7,187 nt of DNA from an uncultured Lachnospiraceae bacterium (GCA_910587495.1 CAJUMT010000180.1:1-7187); one strand, 5' to 3'; shown: positions 1 through 5,527, numbered from the stretch's first letter. Notes: generated by a model not told the origin, from the sequence alone. Numbers and translations: made by a program.

Positions 1-73
1 CCATCTTTTCATGCAGATGTTCTTCGATATAGCGGATAGCCTGTGAAACAATGCGCACTGTCTGACCTTGCAT
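1..73 (-). CDS. AraC-family transcriptional regulator, N-terminal fragment (cut by window edge)
   Basis: Only the first 24 codons are present, because the gene runs leftward off the window. Translation starts at the ATG at 73-71, with an AAGGAGG ribosome binding site at 87-81 spaced 7 nt away, which fixes the start. The peptide begins MQGQTVRIVSQAIRYIEEHL and continues HEKM. The pattern of an amphipathic helix ending in AIxYIEEHLHEK is the typical first helix of the DNA-binding domain in AraC/XylS proteins that carry this domain at the N-terminus; such proteins often have a GyrI-like ligand-binding domain behind it. Everything beyond residue 24 is unseen, so the effector domain and target are unknown. 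The assignment rests on a short stretch of family resemblance. The gene has its own leader, with a possible extended -10 and an inverted repeat at 121-141. Confidence 0.6.
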   Translation of the reverse strand, partial: MQGQTVRIVSQAIRYIEEHLHEKM

Positions 74-120
74 TTTGCTCCCTCCTTCTTCATTTTTTGC
101 CTATGTGCTTCGGACATAGA

Positions 121-158
121 GGTATACCTTTATGGTATTCCAAGGAGATATTGTAACA
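121..158 (-). promoter_or_regulatory. Possible extended -10 promoter and inverted-repeat operator of the AraC-type gene
   Basis: Read leftward, 158-150 gives TGTTACAAT, an extended -10 (TGn followed by TACAAT). I see no good -35 at normal spacing, which fits an extended -10 promoter or one that needs an activator. Just downstream of the expected start of transcription lie GGTATACC (121-128) and GGTATTCC (134-141). These arms form an inverted repeat with 7 of 8 positions paired across a 5-nt spacer, a plausible operator for autoregulation. A small CTATGT/ACATAG hairpin (101-119) lies further down the leader, before the ribosome binding site. All of this is inferred from pattern. Confidence 0.35.
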
Positions 159-198
159 CAAGGAGTTTGCTGTCTTTTCATGATTCTTGCTATACTGT

Positions 199-591
199 TT
201 ATAAAAAAGGCGTCATATAAAGAGGCAGATACACAATCCCGTCTTCCTGCTTTAAGTCACTCGTATGAAGCACATAGGGCGTGTGCGTCTGCTCTGCGTA
301 TTTGGTTTTAAATTTCCGCAGGGAAGCGAGCGTGTAATTCTTTCCGGACTTCACTTCTATGGGAGAAATATTATGACGGTTGCTGATTTTGCTTTTGGCA
401 ATCAGAAAATCAATTTCCATGCGGGATGTAACATCTTCTCTGGAGGAATTAGCATAAAAATACAACTTATGTCCAGCGGCTGTCAGCATCTGCGCCACGG
501 CATTTTCTATAATCATCCCCATATTTACCTCCAGCTTATCAAGCAAAAGCTTCCGATAGACCTCTTCGCTTACAATTCCTTTTTCATCAAA
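199..591 (-). pseudogene. C-terminal remnant of a DUF4143-type AAA ATP-binding protein
   Basis: The reading frame is open from the in-frame TGA at 594-592 down to the TAA at 199-201. It encodes about 130 residues that match the C-terminal DUF4143 region of large AAA-type ATP-binding proteins common in Clostridia. Recognisable pieces are KLLLDKLEVNMGMIIENAVA, then MEIDFLIAK and PIEVKSGKNY, which give the E/D-x-x and E-x-K signature of a PD-(D/E)XK nuclease-like fold, and the usual ending LPLYMTPFL. Full-length members have roughly 400 residues or more, with Walker A and B motifs in the N-terminal two thirds. All of that is absent here, and a stop closes the frame immediately upstream. A TTG at 546-544 is the first possible start in the frame but has no good ribosome binding site. 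I read it as a decayed 3' end, not a functional gene. A small stand-alone DUF4143-like protein is the less likely alternative. Confidence 0.75.
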
Positions 592-620
592 TCAATTATG
601 GCAAGCTGCCTGTTTTCATT

Positions 621-920
621 TCATTCTATTAGATAACAGGACAGATTCCGCTCTAAAATATCAGTAAGAATCTTTTTACAGGTTTCCAGCGCGAAATTTT
701 TATCCTTGCTTTTCAGAAGTTCCTTCAGTTCCACGCAGCTTCTGTGTTCCGGGCGAAACGTCTCTATGATTCCGTAAGCCTTCTTCCCCTCCACTTCCAT
801 GCAGAAGCTTTCCTGCCCCATACAAAATTCCACCTGTTTTTTCAGGTATTCGACCGCCAGATGGCAGTGTTTTGTACTGATCCGATGCCACCCGGTCACC
901 GACAGCTCCCGGATCAGCAC
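621..920 (-). CDS. Small hypothetical protein (about 99 aa), possibly a remnant
   Basis: I do not recognise this protein. The frame is open from a TGA near 945 to the TGA at 621-623. The best available start is a GTG at 920-918, about 34 nt after the stop of the UxaA large subunit. It has no well-placed ribosome binding site (AAGGAAG lies about 14 nt away), so the start is doubtful. The product is soluble-looking, without signal peptide or membrane segments. It appears to consist of an amphipathic helix (around HLAVEYLKKQVEF), a strand-rich stretch (ESFCMEVEGKKAYGIIETF) and two further helices. It has five cysteines in 99 residues. It lies between the sugar-acid operon and the DUF4143 remnant, on the same strand as both, so it could be the last gene of the operon or another broken gene. 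A competing open frame exists on the same strand at 700-891, which lowers confidence. Confidence 0.35.
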   Translation of the reverse strand: MLIRELSVTGWHRISTKHCHLAVEYLKKQVEFCMGQESFCMEVEGKKAYGIIETFRPEHRSCVELKELLKSKDKNFALETCKKILTDILERNLSCYLIE

Positions 921-954
921 CTGATTAGCTTGTTCTTCCTTTCATCATATCCTC

Positions 955-2133
955 TTAAATGACCGGTCCAAGGCAGTAGATATCCATCGTACTGGTATAA
1001 TGGATCGCCTCATTTTTTGTCATGCGGCCGTTCAGCACCTGCAAAAGCAGCGCAAAGGCTTCCTCTCCCACCTCTTCGATACTCTTCTGGCCGTTTATAA
1101 TCACACCGGCATTCAGGTCCATGTCGCTGGACATTCGCTCATAGGTATTGGGATTGCCGCAGATCTTGATCACCGGCATACTCGGAAAGCCCTGGGGCGC
1201 TCCGCGCCCGGTGGAAAAGAGCATAAACTGCGCCCCTGTCGCCGCCATTCCGGTTAAAATCTCCGGTTCTCTCCCCGGCGCGTCTTTGATCCAGAGGCCT
1301 TTTTCATTTTTCACCATCTGCGGATATTCCAGTACACCCTGGATCGGGCGGTGCCCGCTCTTTACGATGGCGCCGAGGCTCTTTTCCTCGATACTGGACA
1401 GGCCTCCTGCGATATTGCCCGGCGTGGGCTGTCCGCCCCGCATGTCTTCTCCGATTGCCTTCGCCCTTTCTTCCATCCGGTTTACAATCTCATAGATCTT
1501 ACAGCCCACCGGCCCGTTTTCACCGCCCACGGCTCTCCTGGCCAGAATGTGCTCTCCGCCCAGAAATTCCGTCGTCTCGCCAAACACAACTGTGGCTCCC
1601 AGATCGACCAATTTATCCGCCACATATCCGATGACACAGTTAGAAGCCATCCCGCTGGTCGTATCGGAGGCGCCGCACTTGATACTCATAACAACCTCTG
1701 AAATATCTACCGTCTCTCTTTGCAGGCCGGAGATCTCCATGGCCAGTTTCTGCGCCAGATCCGTTCCTTTCTGGATCGCGCGGCTCATACCGCCCAGTTC
1801 CTGAATGCGGATTACTTCCACCGGCTTTCCGGTCTCGGCGATCTCCTTGACCAGACGCTCGGTATCCGTCCCTTCGCAGCCAAGAGAAATCACTAAAACC
1901 GCCCCCACATTCGGGCTGCACCCCAGGCTGATCAAAGTATCGGTTACGCGTTTTAAATCAATGGGAAGCTGGCAGCATCCCTGATGATGAAAAAAACCTA
2001 CAGTTCCCTGCACGGCATGGCAAATTGCCTGCGCCACATCCGTCGCACAGATCACGCTGGGAATCACGGCCACCAGATTCCGGCTTCCGACTTTTCCGTT
2101 GGGACGAACATATCCCTGAAATGTGATACTCAT
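955..2133 (-). CDS. UxaA-family dehydratase/lyase, large catalytic subunit
   Basis: This 392-residue protein corresponds to the catalytic core of the altronate dehydratase (UxaA)/galactarate dehydratase (GarD)/sulfolactate sulfo-lyase beta subunit (SuyB) family, metal-dependent lyases that eliminate water or sulfite from hydroxyacids. Family motifs appear in order: GYVRPNGKVGSRN (residues 7-19), HHQGCC (49-54), ISLGCEG (82-88), KCGASDTTSGMASN (152-165), VVFGETTEFLGGEHIL (182-197), PGNIAGGLSSIEEKSLG (238-254), and the C-terminal AQFMLFSTGRGAPQG and NAGVIINGQ segments. The conserved His and Cys residues around 49-54 are likely metal or substrate contacts, judging from the family. The N-terminal SAF domain of full-length UxaA is missing and is supplied by the upstream gene. 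The start codon overlaps that gene's stop by 4 nt (ATGA at 2133-2130), with an AAGGGGGAG ribosome binding site just upstream, implying translational coupling. The substrate cannot be read off; a sugar acid is favoured by the context, and sulfolactate remains possible. Confidence 0.9.
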   Translation of the reverse strand: MSITFQGYVRPNGKVGSRNLVAVIPSVICATDVAQAICHAVQGTVGFFHHQGCCQLPIDLKRVTDTLISLGCSPNVGAVLVISLGCEGTDTERLVKEIAETGKPVEVIRIQELGGMSRAIQKGTDLAQKLAMEISGLQRETVDISEVVMSIKCGASDTTSGMASNCVIGYVADKLVDLGATVVFGETTEFLGGEHILARRAVGGENGPVGCKIYEIVNRMEERAKAIGEDMRGGQPTPGNIAGGLSSIEEKSLGAIVKSGHRPIQGVLEYPQMVKNEKGLWIKDAPGREPEILTGMAATGAQFMLFSTGRGAPQGFPSMPVIKICGNPNTYERMSSDMDLNAGVIINGQKSIEEVGEEAFALLLQVLNGRMTKNEAIHYTSTMDIYCLGPVI

Positions 2134-2444
2134 GCTTCTCCCCCTTTCAGATCTCCGCGGCCTCTCAGCGCTTCCATATTATGTACATGAACATATTCGC
2201 CCTTCCGAATGTCCGCGCTGGCCGCGCCGATACTTTCTCCATATTTCATAACAGGTTCCCCTTTTTTGATCGGGCAGACAGCAATTTTATGCCCATAAGG
2301 CACATCTCCGATCACCTCTGTCTCCAATGAATTTCCCTTCTGGTCACGAATCTCTACTTTCATGCCGTCAGTAATTCCATTGGCAAAAATCGTCGCTACA
2401 TTATCTTTTTCATCTACTTTTAAAGCCAGTCTTACCTCTTCCAT
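2130..2444 (-). CDS. UxaA-family SAF-domain small subunit
   Basis: This 104-residue protein matches the SAF domain that forms the N-terminus of UxaA/GarD, or the separate alpha subunit (SuyA-like) when the enzyme is split. Visible family features are the opening strand DNVATIFANGITDGMKVE (residues 14-31), DVPYGHKIAVCPIKKGE (47-63), YGESIGAA (68-75) and the closing GEYVHVHNM (82-90), with His86 and His88. In related enzymes this domain caps the active site and helps position substrate. The start is the ATG at 2444-2442, with AAAGGA upstream. It lies 15 nt after the larA-like stop and overlaps the large-subunit start by 4 nt, so the two chains are almost certainly made together and assemble into one enzyme. 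Splitting into two chains occurs in SuyAB and in many clostridial sugar-acid dehydratases, so it does not by itself decide the substrate. Confidence 0.88.
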   Translation of the reverse strand: MEEVRLALKVDEKDNVATIFANGITDGMKVEIRDQKGNSLETEVIGDVPYGHKIAVCPIKKGEPVMKYGESIGAASADIRKGEYVHVHNMEALRGRGDLKGGEA

Positions 2445-2459
2445 ATATGGTTCCTTTCT

Positions 2460-3743
2460 TCATTCGCCTGGCTTTACCGCCAGCACAGAGACACCGTCGG
2501 GAATTACCACCACTTCTGCGTCTTTGCCTTTTATCTCATATGCTTTCTCCAGCGCTTCATCCAGACTGGATGCATGGATCATGTTTGCTTTTTCCACTGT
2601 TTCCCGGTCAAGATACGTCGTCGCCAGGATTACCTTGTGCTTTTTCAGAATACGGGCGTAAATCTGTACACACCACTGCTCGCTGATCGTCTCTTTCGGC
2701 GGTATTTTCGATAAATAATCGTCAATTTCCTCAGCGGTTCCTTTCACAATCAATTTTTCAAAAAAACTTCCGCCCATACCATCCGAACAGGAAGCGGACA
2801 TAATGATCACGCCGTCTTCTCCTGCGCAGGCTTCCGCGGTGGATACAGCCTTCGGCGTCTGGTACAGATTCTGGTCCAGGGGGTAACCGCCGTTGGAAGT
2901 CACCACGATATCTCCCGTAATGGGCGGACACTGCGCGAGTTCCCGCACAAAAGCCACTCCCTTTTCATGGGCCTTCTCCAAATCGCCCGCAAAAGCGGCG
3001 ATGATCTTCTTCTCACTGTTTAGCGCCACATTCAGGATAAACTGCACATTCACTCTCCTGGCCGCTGTGACCATGTCCTGATGAATCGGATTCCTATCGA
3101 GTACTCCGGTTACGGACCAAGGGCTGGCAATGGCTTTATAGGAATGATTCTCATTTACAGTCACTGCATTGCAAATACCCGGAAGGATACTTTTTCTCCC
3201 GCCGGAAAATCCCGCGAAGAAATGCGGTTCGATAAATCCCTCCGTCACCAGCAGATCACACTCTACAGCCACCCGGTTGACATGAAACTCCGCACCGGAA
3301 GGCAGTGTGCCCATAGATACAAATTCATCCGGTTCAAACGCATGATTGACCGCAATATTCTCATGATCCACAATGTCGTCTCCGAACATGGAGCGCATCT
3401 CTTCTTCCGTTGTTGCCCGGTGAAGACCGGTAGCCACCAGGATCGTGATCTGTGCTTCCGGATTCCCTTTGCGAATCTCTTTCAGAAGAATAGGAAGCGT
3501 TAATTTGCTGGGAACCGCACGGGTATGGTCACTGGTGACCAGCGTCACGCGTTTCTTTCCCTTCGACAGTTCACAGAGCCTGGACGTACCGGCAGGGTGT
3601 GCCAGCGCTTCTATCACCAGCTCTGTCTCTCCCTTGTCAGGGGTATAGGAATCGCCTCTGGCAGTTACAACTGCTTTCAGATTCTCCTCTGAGACATGAA
3701 GCTCCATATGGCCTTTATCGTATGGAACCCGTATTGTTTTCAT
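2460..3743 (-). CDS. larA-like: LarA-family nickel-pincer-dependent hydroxyacid racemase/epimerase
   Basis: This 427-residue protein belongs to the lactate racemase LarA family, whose members use a covalently bound nickel-pincer nucleotide to move a hydride at the C2 hydroxyl carbon of alpha-hydroxyacids. Residues I know to be functional in Lactiplantibacillus plantarum LarA occur here at the same numbers: Asp72 and Arg75 (SDHTRAVPS), His108 (ATGLHRA), His174 and Lys184 (EPHFFAGFSGGRKSILPGI; Lys184 is the pincer attachment site), His200 (VNENH, nickel ligand), and Gln295 and Lys298 (YQTPKA). Length is also normal for the family. The enzyme is therefore likely active, provided the LarB/LarC/LarE cofactor pathway exists elsewhere in the genome. 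The ATG at 3743 has a GGAGGG site at 3754-3749. It is the first gene of the operon with the two UxaA subunits. Because its partners form a lyase, an aldonate or other hydroxyacid C2-epimerase role seems more likely than plain lactate racemisation; that part is inference. Confidence 0.9.
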   Translation of the reverse strand: MKTIRVPYDKGHMELHVSEENLKAVVTARGDSYTPDKGETELVIEALAHPAGTSRLCELSKGKKRVTLVTSDHTRAVPSKLTLPILLKEIRKGNPEAQITILVATGLHRATTEEEMRSMFGDDIVDHENIAVNHAFEPDEFVSMGTLPSGAEFHVNRVAVECDLLVTEGFIEPHFFAGFSGGRKSILPGICNAVTVNENHSYKAIASPWSVTGVLDRNPIHQDMVTAARRVNVQFILNVALNSEKKIIAAFAGDLEKAHEKGVAFVRELAQCPPITGDIVVTSNGGYPLDQNLYQTPKAVSTAEACAGEDGVIIMSASCSDGMGGSFFEKLIVKGTAEEIDDYLSKIPPKETISEQWCVQIYARILKKHKVILATTYLDRETVEKANMIHASSLDEALEKAYEIKGKDAEVVVIPDGVSVLAVKPGE

Positions 3744-3767
3744 AAGATCCCTCCAATCTGTTTTATT

Positions 3768-3777
3768 ATGTATACAT
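3768..3777. promoter_or_regulatory. Candidate GntR/FCD operator (perfect palindrome)
   Basis: ATGTATACAT is a perfect 10-bp palindrome with a GTATAC core. This matches the GTnnAC-type half-site layout used by FadR/FCD-subfamily GntR regulators. It lies about 10-20 nt downstream of the predicted operon transcription start and upstream of the larA-like ribosome binding site, where a bound repressor would block transcription. The obvious candidate to bind is the divergent GntR protein encoded at 3980-4642. No second perfect copy was found in the intergenic region. Confidence 0.45.
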
Positions 3778-3793
3778 CATACACCATACTTTA

Positions 3794-3822
3794 TGAATAA
3801 CATAAAAAAAGAGTTTTGTCAA
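3794..3822 (-). promoter_or_regulatory. Predicted promoter of the larA-like/uxaA-like operon
   Basis: Leftward, 3822-3817 reads TTGACA, a perfect -35, followed after 17 nt by TATTCA (3799-3794), a weak -10. Transcription would begin near 3787, about 44 nt before the larA-like ATG. A weak -10 behind a perfect -35 is common at regulated promoters. Confidence 0.5.
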
Positions 3823-3832
3823 TAGTTTTATC

Positions 3833-3868
3833 CCCGCGGGCAGCGAGCCAAGAGCCGTGCTTGCACGG
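3833..3868. repeat. GC-rich dyad block inside the divergent intergenic region
   Basis: This stretch is strikingly GC-rich between AT-rich flanks. It contains the perfect palindrome CCCGCGGG (3833-3840) and a perfect inverted repeat, CCGTGC/GCACGG (3855-3868), with a 2-nt centre, separated by CAGCGAGCCAAGAG. It encodes nothing evident and separates the two divergent promoters. The composition and nested dyads resemble a dispersed intergenic repeat of the REP type. That is inference, since only one copy is in this window; a regulatory site is the alternative. Confidence 0.35.
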
Positions 3869-3877
3869 GTATTTCAC

Positions 3878-3905
3878 TTGACTATCTCTCAAAACATGGT
3901 AAAAT
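3878..3905 (+). promoter_or_regulatory. Predicted promoter of the GntR-type regulator
   Basis: TTGACT (3878-3883) and TAAAAT (3900-3905) are separated by 16 nt, each matching the vegetative consensus at five of six positions. Transcription would start near 3912, within the left arm of the 3905-3939 inverted repeat, leaving a leader of about 68 nt before the ATG at 3980. Confidence 0.6.
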
Positions 3906-3939
3906 TAGGTTACTGTCCACTTCGTAAGCAGTAACCTAA
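3905..3939. repeat. 11-bp perfect inverted repeat at the start of the GntR gene leader
   Basis: TTAGGTTACTG (3905-3915) and CAGTAACCTAA (3929-3939) are exact reverse complements separated by 13 nt. The left arm overlaps the end of the -10 element and the predicted transcription start. It could be an operator, possibly for autoregulation, or form a stem at the 5' end of the mRNA. It is not followed by a T-run, so it does not look like a terminator. The inner loop (TCCACTTCGTAAG) gives no further clue. Confidence 0.5.
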
Positions 3940-3979
3940 ATAATAGTAAGTTATTTTAAGAACGGGAGTAAAAGAAAGA

Positions 3980-4642
3980 ATGCCCAAAGTAATCAATACC
4001 ATCCGCGGACAAGTATATGAATTGTTAAAGCAGGAGATCTGCGACGGAAAATATACGCCTGGACAATGGCTGCAGGAAAAAGAACTTGCAGAACAGTTTT
4101 CAGTCAGCCGCAGTCCGGTGCGGGAAGCATTAAAGCAGCTGGCCGCTGATGGTCTGGTGATCGAAGTTCCCAACAAAGGCGTATTTATACGAGAATTTAC
4201 ACCTAAAGATATTGAAGAAATCTTTGACCTGCGTGTTATGATGGAAAGCTATGCCATTGACAAGATCGTGGATCTGCTCACAGATAAGGCAAGATCACAG
4301 CTGTCTTCTTGCCTTGAACAACTAAGGATCACTTTTGAACAAAATCAACTGAAGCAGTATATTCAGGCTGATACCGCGCTCCACGACCTGATCATCCGTT
4401 TGAGTGGCAACAGCTTTCTGGCCATTGCCTATGAACGGGTCCATATCATGATTCAGCAATTCCGTATCTACTCCCTTCAGGATCAAGGCCGTTTTGACGA
4501 GTCCATAGAAGAACATCAGGCTCTCATCCGCCATATACTGGCAGGTGAAGCAGCGCAGGCAAAGGAAATTAACAGCCGTCATCTCCAACTTGCCAAGGAG
4601 CAGATCATCTTGTATCTGACACAAAATTCATCAAAATCATAA
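3980..4642 (+). CDS. GntR-family regulator, FadR/FCD subfamily
   Basis: The 220-residue protein has an N-terminal winged helix-turn-helix (residues about 8-72) with the hallmarks LKQEICDGKYTPGQWL, EKELAEQFSVSRSPVREALK and LAADGLVIEVPNKGVFI. A C-terminal all-helical FCD ligand-binding domain (about 76-212) follows. The FCD metal-site residues are present: Asp131 and His135 (ADTALHD), His179 (EEHQALI) and His201 (SRHLQL). The domain therefore probably binds a divalent metal and a carboxylate effector, as in regulators of sugar-acid and hydroxyacid use. The ATG at 3980 follows a GGGAG at 3964-3968, at rather long spacing. Divergent orientation to the larA-like/uxaA-like operon, and the GTATAC palindrome at that operon's promoter, suggest it represses the operon and is released by the operon's substrate or an intermediate. 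Confidence 0.92.
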   Translation: MPKVINTIRGQVYELLKQEICDGKYTPGQWLQEKELAEQFSVSRSPVREALKQLAADGLVIEVPNKGVFIREFTPKDIEEIFDLRVMMESYAIDKIVDLLTDKARSQLSSCLEQLRITFEQNQLKQYIQADTALHDLIIRLSGNSFLAIAYERVHIMIQQFRIYSLQDQGRFDESIEEHQALIRHILAGEAAQAKEINSRHLQLAKEQIILYLTQNSSKS

Positions 4643-4649
4643 ATTTGCC

Positions 4650-4676
4650 GCACCACCTGACAAAGTGGTGCTTTTT
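4650..4676 (+). terminator. Rho-independent terminator of the GntR-type gene
   Basis: GCACCAC (4650-4656) and GTGGTGC (4665-4671) form a perfect 7-bp stem with an 8-nt loop, followed directly by TTTTT. It starts 7 nt after the regulator's stop codon. Read on the other strand there is no T-run, so it appears to act in one direction only. Confidence 0.85.
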
Positions 4677-4684
4677 CATTATAG

Positions 4685-4855
4685 CATGGTGGATTATTCT
4701 ATGGGATTCTTGCTGGTGCGCCTTTAGAAGAAATATCTACAGCTATTGCCGCCGGTTTTCTTTTTTACATTATCAACGGTTTTTGGCTAAGATCATCAGT
4801 GCCATCATCCTGTTTTCACTTTTTGTTTTCATTCTCTACGCCTTCTTTCCCATAA
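4685..4855 (+). pseudogene. Possible decayed membrane-transporter fragment (GntP-like?)
   Basis: Between the terminator and the HxlR-type gene there is no intact gene, but one frame (after a TAG at 4682-4684, ending at TAA 4853-4855) reads HGGLFYGILAGAPLEEISTA and then IAAGFLFYIINGF. This segment recalls the N-terminal region of GntP-type gluconate permeases, where a helix ends in GxxAGxPLEEI followed by an IxxGF stretch. After it, this frame loses its membrane character, while another frame (from about 4790) carries a long hydrophobic stretch, AIILFSLFVFILYAFF, as expected after a frameshift. There is no start codon with a ribosome binding site. T-rich DNA can give hydrophobic peptides by chance, so this is only a suspicion. 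If real, it could be a lost uptake system of the neighbouring operon. Confidence 0.22.
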
Positions 4856-4902
4856 ACTTCTGTCAGCAGGTTTTAACAGACAGGCAGAGCAGACGTGTAG
4901 AA

Positions 4903-5289
4903 TTATCTCCCGCTGCCATTATAATCACATTTTTGGCAATGCAGCATAGTAGATTTCGTATCCTCTTTGTGATAGGCACCCGACCACTGACAGATGCTCT
5001 GCAGGATAGGAACAACTGACAAACCTTTTTCCGTAAGAGAATATTCCACTCTGGGAGGGATTTCATCATAAGACTGCCGGTTGAGCATTCCGTTTTTCAT
5101 CAGCGCTTTCAATGAAGCACCAAGAACCGCATCCGTAATATTGGTAAGTTCACTGCGTAACTCGCTGTACCGCAGCGTTTTTTTTGCCGCCAGCACACAA
5201 ATAATACGGGAATTCCATTTGCCCCCGAACACGTCCAGCCCATATTCCAGCGGACAGTGGATATCTTTGTCTAATTTGAGTTTGTACAT
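4903..5289 (-). CDS. HxlR-family (winged helix) transcriptional regulator
   Basis: This 128-residue protein shows the full HxlR pattern: CPLEYGLDVFGGKWNSRII (residues 12-30), LRYSELRSELTNITDAVL (39-56), LKALMKNGMLNRQSYDEIPP (60-79), RVEYSLTEKGLSVVPIL (80-96) and a Trp after it (CQW). Such dimers control genes for responses to reactive aldehydes, quinones, disulfides or other redox stress. Cys12 is at the position often used as a sensing cysteine in the family. A C-terminal HCQKC motif (Cys118 and Cys121) adds a second thiol pair, which could bind a metal or form a disulfide; this is inference. The ATG at 5289 is preceded by GAGGTGATT. It lies downstream of, and on the same strand as, the FMN split-barrel gene, separated by a hairpin and its own promoter. 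That neighbour is a reasonable candidate target. Confidence 0.9.
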   Translation of the reverse strand: MYKLKLDKDIHCPLEYGLDVFGGKWNSRIICVLAAKKTLRYSELRSELTNITDAVLGASLKALMKNGMLNRQSYDEIPPRVEYSLTEKGLSVVPILQSICQWSGAYHKEDTKSTMLHCQKCDYNGSGR

Positions 5290-5332
5290 ACAATCACCTC
5301 AGCTCATTCTTTTCTATGCGTGTCCTTCTGCC

Positions 5333-5361
5333 ATTATCCCTTCCTGTTCATTAAAAATCAA
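5333..5361 (-). promoter_or_regulatory. Predicted promoter of the HxlR-type gene
   Basis: Read leftward, TTGATT (5361-5356) and GATAAT (5338-5333) are separated by exactly 17 nt and match the vegetative consensus at four and five positions. Transcription would begin near 5326, about 37 nt before the ATG. The rest of 5362-5480 shows no intact gene on either strand, only short frames with no ribosome binding site. Confidence 0.5.
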
Positions 5362-5479
5362 GCCGCTTTGGAAAGAACATTCGAAATCGCCGCTTCCAGA
5401 TAAAAAGAAGCTGCTGTTACCAACGAACCTCATCCATCTTCAGCAGGACTGTCTGCAACGTAGTTTATAAAACGCAACA

Positions 5480-5511
5480 CGGGCGCAGAGCATTTCAAGA
5501 CTCTGCACCCG
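5480..5511. terminator. Hairpin terminator between the split-barrel gene and the HxlR-type gene
   Basis: The arms at 5480-5490 and 5501-5511 pair over 11 bp around a 10-nt loop. Read leftward, as in the split-barrel transcript, the one non-Watson-Crick position becomes a U-G wobble, so the stem is continuous, but the tract after it is only moderately U-rich (GTGTTGCGTTTTA). Read rightward there is one C-A mismatch but a fine TTTTTT run at 5515-5520. Position just after the stop at 5528 favours termination of the leftward gene. It may work in both directions. Confidence 0.6.
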
Positions 5512-5527
5512 CTGTTTTTTGTCTGCC

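Noticed and set aside
265..636. Rightward open frame opposite the DUF4143 remnant
   Set aside because: Shadow of the leftward frame, which matches a known domain. No family resemblance or ribosome binding site.
1000..1804. Several rightward open frames opposite the UxaA large subunit
   Set aside because: They are antisense shadows of a gene with complete family motifs, and they show no recognisable domain or start signal.
955..2444. A frameshifted single UxaA gene
   Set aside because: The small subunit ends and the large subunit starts in an ATGA overlap with a proper ribosome binding site, and both halves are full-length domains. This is the natural split form, not a broken fusion.
3081..3503. 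Rightward open frame of 140 codons opposite the larA-like gene
   Set aside because: Antisense to conserved LarA coding sequence that contains the active-site motifs. There is no start signal, and the His/Arg-rich composition is typical of a reverse-strand artefact.
3905..3939. Riboswitch or attenuator in the GntR leader
   Set aside because: Only one simple stem is present, with no T-run, no competing stem and no known aptamer core. The leader is about 68 nt, which is short for most riboswitches.
4645..5019. Rightward open frame of 124 codons with hydrophobic stretches
   Set aside because: Its start lies inside the GntR terminator stem and lacks a ribosome binding site. Its second part is antisense to the well-supported HxlR-type gene. 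Only the segment at 4685-4855 is kept, as a doubtful remnant in a different frame.
5081..5470. Rightward open frame of 129 codons
   Set aside because: Mostly antisense to the HxlR-type gene and its promoter. Its composition (Ser/Leu/Pro-rich) is typical of a shadow frame, and no ribosome binding site was seen.
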